Assembly: GCA_002633005.1 (NCBI GenBank)
Contig: NMRA01000382.1
Location: forward strand, 255,096-319,095
Direction: 5' to 3'
DNA from: Phoronis australis
Taxonomy: Eukaryota; Phoronida; Phoronidae
Length of the DNA stretch: 64,000 nt
The notes beneath the pieces were generated by a model. That model saw only the letters and a list, made by a program, of their open reading frames with translations, ran no database searches and was not told the DNA's origin. Position 1 is the first letter of the stretch, and every line of letters starts with the position of its first letter. Shown piece after piece: positions 57,201 through 64,000 of the stretch. Made by a program: the position numbers and the translations under genes.

Positions 57201-58318
57201 CTTCATCACGTGAATCCTAAGTTTCGGACATGATTTGGAGCAGTTGCTGTAAGTTCTGTTGGACGCAGAGATCTCGCTTCTACTTTCCTGATAAAACGTG
57301 AACTACCTGCGTTGACGCAAATTGATCGTAACTTTCCTAAAGCTCTGTTTGCAAATTAGAATTGTTAAATTATTTATTCTCAAGCGTTCATGACGTGATC
57401 TTTTCAGCTCTACTCTCGAATCCACTGCGGAATAGGTGGGCTGTTATTGATTATTTATGGAAGGATAATTGCTGCTATTGTTCGGTCACTTCAAATTGCC
57501 AACTCCTGTGGCGATTTCGTTTTATGTTTCTTTCTGGGACAGCATTCTCCCCGGTGACAATGTGTGACGTCAGTTGGTCACTCGATGTTCACTGTGTGGC
57601 GTTAAAGAAGAAAGCCACCCCCCCCCCCTTCCAATGTCATGTTGATTAAGAGTAAAGCAGTTATCAGCATCAGGGCACTCGTTTGAGAAAGGTCCCGTGT
57701 AATTACCTCCTGTCAGTTCGTTTGCCTAAGACACTCGTGAGGGATGCTAGTGTGGTCACGTGTTTTGATTATCATACGCGGCAATGTCTCGCATGGACAT
57801 GATCTCGCTGTTCTCGCAAGAAAACTGCTCTACGGAACGCTGCCCTGAATGCATGCATTTTTGGTGTTAGGACCCATGTTCCCGGAACCCTGATTGTTTT
57901 CACTCAGTGAGGCTGGGCTGCGATTTTTAGAGCGCTTTCTTGCGAGAGGAGTAAGATCGCGCAAGCCTTAGAGAGATGACATATGTTTCGAGAAGAGCAC
58001 GTGGTTTAATCGAACGCTCCTTTGAACATGATGAGCAGCCATTCGTGCATTTGATTGGTTCGCTTTCGTTCTGCCATTGACAATGACCCAAAGCGAGGCT
58101 TTCGTCTCACTTGGGCCAAAGATTTGTATAATATCTTTGCTTGTGCCACTTCACGAAATCTATTGGCGTACTTGCTGACACCTGGATTTGGTTAAATACT
58201 CGTTAATGATCAACTTCGTGCTAATTAATTACAGGCATCTGAAAAGAGACTGGCCGCCAATTGCTGACAACCACAGAAAGAGAACGGGTGAAACCTTACG
58301 TGCCAGCAGCACCATGTG
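54180..58318 (+). CDS. Candidate gene start: three phase-compatible exons, product unknown
   Basis: An ATG in the context caatATGGCGTCC, like many metazoan first exons, begins 30 codons (MASDSIEFSLLAEISVLIRS, then ISSGWLAKVV). The exon leaves G at the donor GTGGTAG|gtaaag. Exon 2 (56608-56644) and exon 3 (58235-58318) follow with GT-AG sites. The joined frame stays open and reads GQFDQHCEKCTGRHLKRDW, then PPIADNHRKRTGETLRASST. H-C-x2-C hints at metal binding, but I recognise no family. A possible last exon at 59922-60120 has the right phase and weak support. The gene may instead be non-coding or wrongly joined. Confidence 0.42.
56608..56644 (+). CDS. Candidate second exon
   Basis: The acceptor is gtctactttcag| and the donor GGGCAG|gtgttg. 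It has 37 bases: GC completes Gly, then QFDQHCEKCTG, leaving AG. Confidence 0.4.
58235..58318 (+). CDS. Candidate third exon
   Basis: The acceptor is taattaattacag| and the donor CATGTG|gtaggt. G completes Arg, then 27 codons starting HLKRDWPPIADNHRKR follow, leaving TG. The next exon is uncertain. Confidence 0.4.
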
Positions 58319-58481
58319 GTAGGTTTAAGAGTATTGACGGATAGTGGAAATCGATGCGTACGCATACCCGTTACGAGCATTCTAACCCAGACACTCTAGT
58401 TTGTGGTAAGGTGGCAACCCATTTTGAAATAATGCTACCTCGTATCTGTGTGTCCCATAGGCACCACAAAACTATAACACA

Positions 58482-58720
58482 GGGGCCCGTTCCAGCAAAA
58501 CTGACTTAGCTAAGACAAATCTTAAATTTTAATATAAAAGTTGAAGTTGTATCAAAACCAATTCAAGAAAGAGATTTTAAGTTTGATTTAAGTCTTTGAC
58601 ACAAGTTTTGTCCTAATTTCGACTAACTTGCCGAATGTGGAAGTTTCAAAGTTTGGAATTTAAGACAAATCTTAAACTTTAGAAAAAATGAACTCAAGTC
58701 ATTTTTTGGAACAGTCCCCT
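58482..58720. mobile_element. Fold-back MITE, GGGGCCCGTTCCA ends, copy 2
   Basis: The left end is ggggcccgttccagcaaaact and the right end tttttggaacagtcccc. The interior is self-complementary (gacaaatcttaaattt...aatttaagacaaatctt). Same family as 19413-19653. Confidence 0.65.
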
Positions 58721-58725
58721 GAACA

Positions 58726-58932
58726 TGCGCCCCCCCCCCCATTTAGCGGAGTGATCAAAAAGGTCCGCCTCAGAGAAACAAAAAGTCCAATAAAAAGGTG
58801 CGAACGCACAATTCACAGCTCTGGACGTGGTACCCCGTTTTTATTTTAGTCCTTCGGCTGTTTTGTAGGTAAAAGGTCCACATCCTCAGAAATTCGAGCC
58901 CCTCCCCTCATTAAAGGCTGGGTGGGCGCATG
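58726..58932. mobile_element. MITE with TGCGC...CACCCAG ends, copy 3
   Basis: It runs from TGCGCCCCCCCC to CTGGGTGGGCGCA and shares aaaaaggtccgcctcag and gtaaaaggtccac with 24681-24898. It starts five bases after the neighbouring fold-back MITE ends, so the two elements landed side by side. Confidence 0.68.
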
Positions 58933-61183
58933 CTGAACTTCTATCTGCTCCTGTAAAATCAAGTGATCATTCCAGATGACGCGTGTGTGTCTCCTGGCGA
59001 TGCCGCCGCGATGACCGCTATCACCCAATCATTTGTGTACACGACGTTTCGCGTTATTCGCTTATTTATTTTGCTTAACAATTTTCAAAGCTAGTTGTCA
59101 CAAAGCACTTTAGTTTTATTTGTCATGACCCTACTTCAGTTTAATGCACGTTCATTTATTTGTCGGCATAAAAGGAACTTGACTAAATTAGAGCTGCCTT
59201 CGTTTTGGGAAGTATGGGAACTATCTTTTGCAAGTATGTTCGAATTTTTTTGTCTGCCCGTGGGCCATCTGGTATGTCTTGCGGCACTATTTGCTTTCTA
59301 CGTCAACACATTTTGTGTTCACGTCATCACTACAGCTGTACATGCTTTGACGCTTTGCTTGCCGCGGCGAATGGCACTGGTAGAATTCACGGTTTATTCG
59401 ATTGCCGTGGATTTTCTGGTGTCATACATTGCGGCCCTTGCTTACAACACTGTGCGCATGTTTCCGTTCTCGTTTCTGTTCGCTTTATTTGCACCATTGG
59501 ATTTTGTTTTACCTCATTCTCTCACGAATTGTTCCTGCTGAGCGCTTATTTACGTCCACTATTTCATTTTCTTACGTCGCCTCGACCTACAATCTCTTCG
59601 ATCTTTGAGTAAATTTAATCTGCTAACAGTCGCAATCCATTATGAAATGTGTTTGCCGTTCTCGCTAGTTCCTGATGGTGAGGAAGTTTTGTGGTGCTGG
59701 TGCCTTAAGTAGTCGTTGATTCCGAACCATTCATCGCTCACAACGGCATATAGATGCGAAGGGTAAATTCGCACCATGATATCCGAAGAGGGCGTTCAAT
59801 CCAAAATATCTTCGGAGATCTAACTTGTTGCTCCAACATTTTGTGTCTAACGCGCGCGAATGTCTCCGGTTTGAACAGTTCTTGGCACTGGTAGAATTCA
59901 CTGAGTAAATCTGACTTTCAGTGATTCCGCGGTGTCAAATACTGAGCACCATTTTCACTGTTCGGTTGGGTTCTTTTGTCGCATTAGGTCTTTTAAAGCT
60001 GAAAGGGATATTTTGCAGTTGTTAAACTGTCAAATTTATGTTCTTAACCGAAGCGCTTCCGGGTTTATAAACATTACGTCTCTCATCCAGAATTGCTGCC
60101 GAATGTGCCGGCACCTTTAGCAGTACATGTGTCATTTGCGAAATCACTTTATACATGTAGGGTTGGCCAACTCCAGTAAACTATGGGGCGTAATCTCGAT
60201 ACTTGATTGGCTGGGTGTCTCTGTGTTCTTGCTGGTAACGGCAATAGAATCTATTCCTGGTTGGAAATTTTAACATTGGTTTATGAGAATGAAAGCTGTT
60301 TCGATGTCTCATCTGCTGTTGGTTTCATGGAGAGAAGTTCTTTTGAAAAGTTCATATCATAGCATTGTCAAATCGGTGAGTGGGAGTCGTGGAAGGGGAC
60401 AGTTTACGTGGGGTAGGAAACAACCTTACACGTCATTGGTTGAAACGCTTGTAGCTCAAACTCGATCATTTCTTCTCGTTTCAGGACCGGTTAATTCCTT
60501 ACAACTGAAGAAACGATGTCTAACCTTTGCTTGGGCTTACACCTAGAGGCTCATTCAAAGTTGATTATAACAGTCCGAACCCTCATCATCCAGTGCAATT
60601 CCAATGTTTTGTTATTAATGGTGTCTGTACTAGTAAAGAGCACAACTGTTATTTAGCTGAGGCAGGTGTTGTTTTCTTTTATAACATTAAACGGGTTAGA
60701 ACCTTAAGTTACATAATCGGCGACAAAGAAGCATGAATGAATGCCCATCCGCTGTGTTTTATGACTTCATTACAAAACGCAAATTCTTACATTTGCATGT
60801 CTTATATTCAACGAAATCAAAGGTGGTGACTTTATTGGTTAAAAGGCCTTAAAATACTCTCGCCATTTGTCGAGGGGGGGGGTCATATCTTGCAGCATAG
60901 CCCAAGACTGCGATGGCAGGGTTTTTGCAGAACAGATATTGCGAAGAGGCTCATCTCTGGAAAATGTTCTCGCCCATAACTTTCCTTTGGTGGGTCCTTA
61001 TTGACAAGTTTGCCCGTTTAGCCAAATAAGAACGCTGCTGTTTTATATAGTTAGCTGTTCTGGTCAAAGTTAACTGCAAAATGTTAAACAGTTTTAAGTT
61101 GTTTGAGGTCAGTTTTCTTGAGTATGGAGGATAAAATGATTGCACATTTTTGTGCTAATCCACCTACCTGCTTAAAAAATCCA

Positions 61184-62546
61184 TACTCCACATTACAAAA
61201 ACATAGCATGTGAACACTGCATTTTTAAACTTAAGAAGTACAGTGTTTTGAATTAAAAATTATAAGGACGTTGGAGGGGAATGACTGTGCTTTATTACAT
61301 TTTGTTCCCGTTGTTCCCTTCTCGAACTAAAACTAAGATGATGTATTGTGAACATGTATTATTGAACACGTATATAAACATAACAATATGAACGTAAATT
61401 TACAATTTCATAACACAATATCATATTTATGGCAAGATAAGGGGCTGTAAACAAGACGTGCGTTGATTCCAAGCAAATCGGCATTGTGCGTTCGTGGCCG
61501 GGTGAGCATCGCATGAGTAAATTAATCTAAATGCATCATTAGCGCCATCTATTGAATTCCGAGCTCATAAGTCAAAATAGCGTCAAAGAATCTAGGCATT
61601 TCAAAGCGGCATTACACTCTCGTTTTCCTCCAAAAAGAAGCTAAGCTCCCCAATCGAGAGCTCTTAAGCACTGACGTGCGACGTCTTTCAATTTTTGATA
61701 AAGTAGGGACAAATGTGAACACAAAATCTTGGTGCTGCTATTGCACCTCTTTGCCTTTTAAGTCGTACATCATAACTTGACCACGGACTCTGAATCCTAC
61801 GTAACCTGAACTGGAATTGAAGTTGTTCGATTCTTGAACAAAATGCACCATGAGAATACAATGTNTACTCCACATTACAAAAACATTGCATGTGAACACT
61901 GCATTTTTAAACTTAAGAAGTACAGTGTTTTGAACTAAAAATTATAAGGACGTTGGAGGGGAATGACTGTGCTTTATTACATTTTGTTCCCGTTGTTCCC
62001 TTCTCGAACTAAAACTAAGGTGATGTATTGCGAACATGTATTATTGAACACGTATACAAACATAACAATATGAACGTAAATTTACAATTTCATAACACAA
62101 TATTATATTTATGGCAAGATAAGGGGCTGTAAACAAGACGTGCGTTGATTCCAAGCAAATCGGCATTGTGCGTTCGTGGCCGGGTGAGCATCGCATGAGT
62201 AAATTAATCTAAATGCATCATTAGCGCCATCTATTGAATTCCGAGCTCATAAGTCAAAATAGCGTCAAAGAATCTAGGCATTTCAAAGCGGCATTACACT
62301 CTCGTTTTCCTCCAAAAAGAAGCTAAGCTCCCCAATCGAGAGCTCTTAAGCACTGACGTGCGACGTCTTTCAATTTTTGATAAAGTAGGGACAAATGTGA
62401 ACACAAAATCTTGGTGCTGCTATTGCACCTCTTTGCCTTTTAAGTCGTACATCATAACTTGACCACGGACTCTGAATCCTACGTAACCTGAACTGGAATT
62501 GAAGTTGTTCGATTCTTGAACAAAATGCACCATGAGAATACAATGT
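61184..62546. repeat. 681-bp direct duplicate joined by one N (haplotype artefact)
   Basis: 61184-61864 and 61866-62546 align without gaps at an offset of 682, with about six substitutions and a single N at 61865. These are unmerged alleles. Confidence 0.92.
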
Positions 62547-64000
62547 ACATCGTGAAGAAAGTATTGAATTCCTAACGACGCGAAATCCAGTGTACTTTCT
62601 CGAAGCACCGACAACCAATGTAGTATTTCAGGCAAGATACACGGTAATTGGTTGCTTGTGCGCGTTGCGCAAAAAATGAAATGTATCTCTATTTATGAGA
62701 ACTCTTCTGGGGAAAACCCCCACACCCCTTTACTACCTGGATGCCTGACTTTATTGAGGTAGAAAATAGTCACCGATGCTTGAAGCTTACATTGTGTTAG
62801 ACTGTTGTGGAGGAGTGCAGCGTACAGAATTCAAAATGGTGTTGATGCATGTCATCGGAATAGCTGAATCTTGATACAGATCCAGAATTCGCCAAGTTTG
62901 ATGTTGTCTTTCAATGCAAAGAGCCTCGGTCACGGTGGCTTGTCAAAGGGATGAGCATGGTAACTCTAATAAAATGGCGGAGAAAACTGTTTGGGGGGAA
63001 CATCCGGCACAGGCAACTTGTCTCCAATCCATGGTCTGAAAAAGTTTTTAAAAATGTTGGTTGGTTAACATGTTCGACGTTATTGCAAACCTCTTTCAGC
63101 CAGATCAGCAAATCACCAGTTGGCCACAACACCTGACCTTATGCATTTGTCTTCTTGAAACAGCTCAAAATGAGTAAATGCGACGCCTGGACTGCATTCC
63201 GTAGAGACAAAATCTTGCGAGTAAAGAAAGGGAGATCACGTGCACTGCTCAACAATCTCTCGAACTCTTGCGTGATTTTGCATTTAGGCGAGATTCTTGG
63301 GTCTACTGTACGGAACGCTCTTGGGGCTGATGCGCCAATCAAAAATGGCGGAGAACACAGGTGTCAATCAAGACCTCTGACGTAACCTGTGATTTATATA
63401 ATAAAAGGTGAACCTTGTAAACTTAGGAGCTTATTGTGTTAAAAACCAACGATTTTACATTTTTTTCAGAAGCTCCAAAGCTCTTTAGAGGTTGACTTCA
63501 AAACAGCACTATTTTGGCGGAAGCTTGCCGACCCGCTTAGCCTGTTCACAAAATAGTTGGAAATCTACACTTTGATTTATTAACACGATTATATTTCATC
63601 CACCCGAAATCTCCATCGTTGCTACGACAGGAAAGGACCGGTAGGAATTTAACAAGAGCAAACCAAATTATTGTTATATGTGCGGGCAATTTATTTGACA
63701 TTTTTACCTGTAATACACGCGCGGGGCATCCAGCGAGACAGCTTGGAACACCTGAAATAAAAAAGAACAGTTCTGAAAAATCAGTCCAAATTTTTTGTAC
63801 TTTTGATTTTTAAAATTGCAATGTCAGCTGATCTATATTTCCATTATAATCAACTCTAAATGTTCTTTCAGATAAAAGTGGTGCGTTTTTAAAACATTTC
63901 TTTCGTGAAAAAATCCCAACTGTAACTGTACAGTGCTTGGAATTGGGTTTTGGATGTGTTCGCTGCATATTTTTGTTGGTTCAATGTGTTTTTACATAGT

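Larger units (their letters stand above)
58319..64000. other. Unassigned region with repeats
   Basis: It holds two adjacent MITEs (58482-58932), a 148-codon hydrophobic frame at 59095-59541 with no ATG start and no recognised family, a haplotype duplicate (61184-62546), and short frames at 62951-63385 without domains. Confidence 0.5.

Noticed and set aside
59095-59541. 148-codon hydrophobic frame as a membrane protein
   Set aside because: It lacks an ATG at its start, has overlapping rival frames of similar length, and shows no family motif or clear splice sites.
62370-62635. - strand frames of 71-82 codons, seen twice (also at 61688)
   Set aside because: The repetition comes from the haplotype duplicate. 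There are no domains or splice sites.
1-64000. CRISPR array, operon or prophage-like system
   Set aside because: The window is intron-bearing eukaryotic DNA. The repeats seen are microsatellites, MITEs, tandem repeats and unmerged alleles, without regular spacers or linked enzyme genes.

Overview
This is a draft-quality stretch of an animal nuclear genome. The evidence is AT-rich non-coding DNA, genes cut into short exons by GT-AG introns of 0.1-5.6 kb, CA, CT and CAT microsatellites, and several families of short dispersed inverted-repeat elements. The two recognisable genes (a CNBD2-like cyclic-nucleotide-binding protein and a Ly6/uPAR three-finger protein), the ATGTAC-rich intergenic DNA and the high apparent heterozygosity suggest a marine invertebrate, perhaps a lancelet, hemichordate or another deuterostome. 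That assignment is inference. No bacterial or viral gene cluster is visible.

Region 1 (about 0.2-24.3 kb, + strand) is a CNBD2-like gene. From 11478 to 24276 I reconstructed twelve exons whose splice phases agree, encoding about 569 residues: a first cyclic-nucleotide-binding domain with an intact phosphate-binding cassette, then a second, degenerate one interrupted by a long basic insertion. A 201-codon exon at 238-840 carries six R-R-x-S/T motifs, the PKA consensus. It is probably the N-terminus of the same gene, but a linking exon is missing. Exons 3 and 4 appear twice (11733-13191 and 13193-14645) because two haplotype copies were joined at a single N. The same artefact occurs at 7588-8526 and 61184-62546.

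Region 2 (24.3-27.4 kb) is intergenic. It begins with a diverged tandem repeat that includes the last codons and stop of the CNBD2-like gene, and it holds two dispersed repeats.

Region 3 (27427-34231, - strand) is a three-exon gene for a secreted, probably GPI-anchored Ly6/uPAR protein of 142 residues with 12 cysteines. Its signal peptide, three-finger domain and C-terminal hydrophobic tail are all in phase.

Region 4 (34.2-64 kb) has no gene I can name. There are exon-like pieces on the - strand at 40.4-40.5 kb and 46.7-46.8 kb. A + strand start exon at 54180 has two phase-compatible following exons at 56608 and 58235. The rest is repeats, a CT-microsatellite gap (38445-38704), a CA microsatellite and unassigned DNA.

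Nothing links the genes functionally, and I found no convincing novel multi-gene system. The most interesting items are the PKA-site-rich N-terminus coupled to cyclic-nucleotide-binding domains, a 9-base microexon, the tandem repeat that captures a stop codon, the THAP-like fragment inside an intron, and the transposon families.
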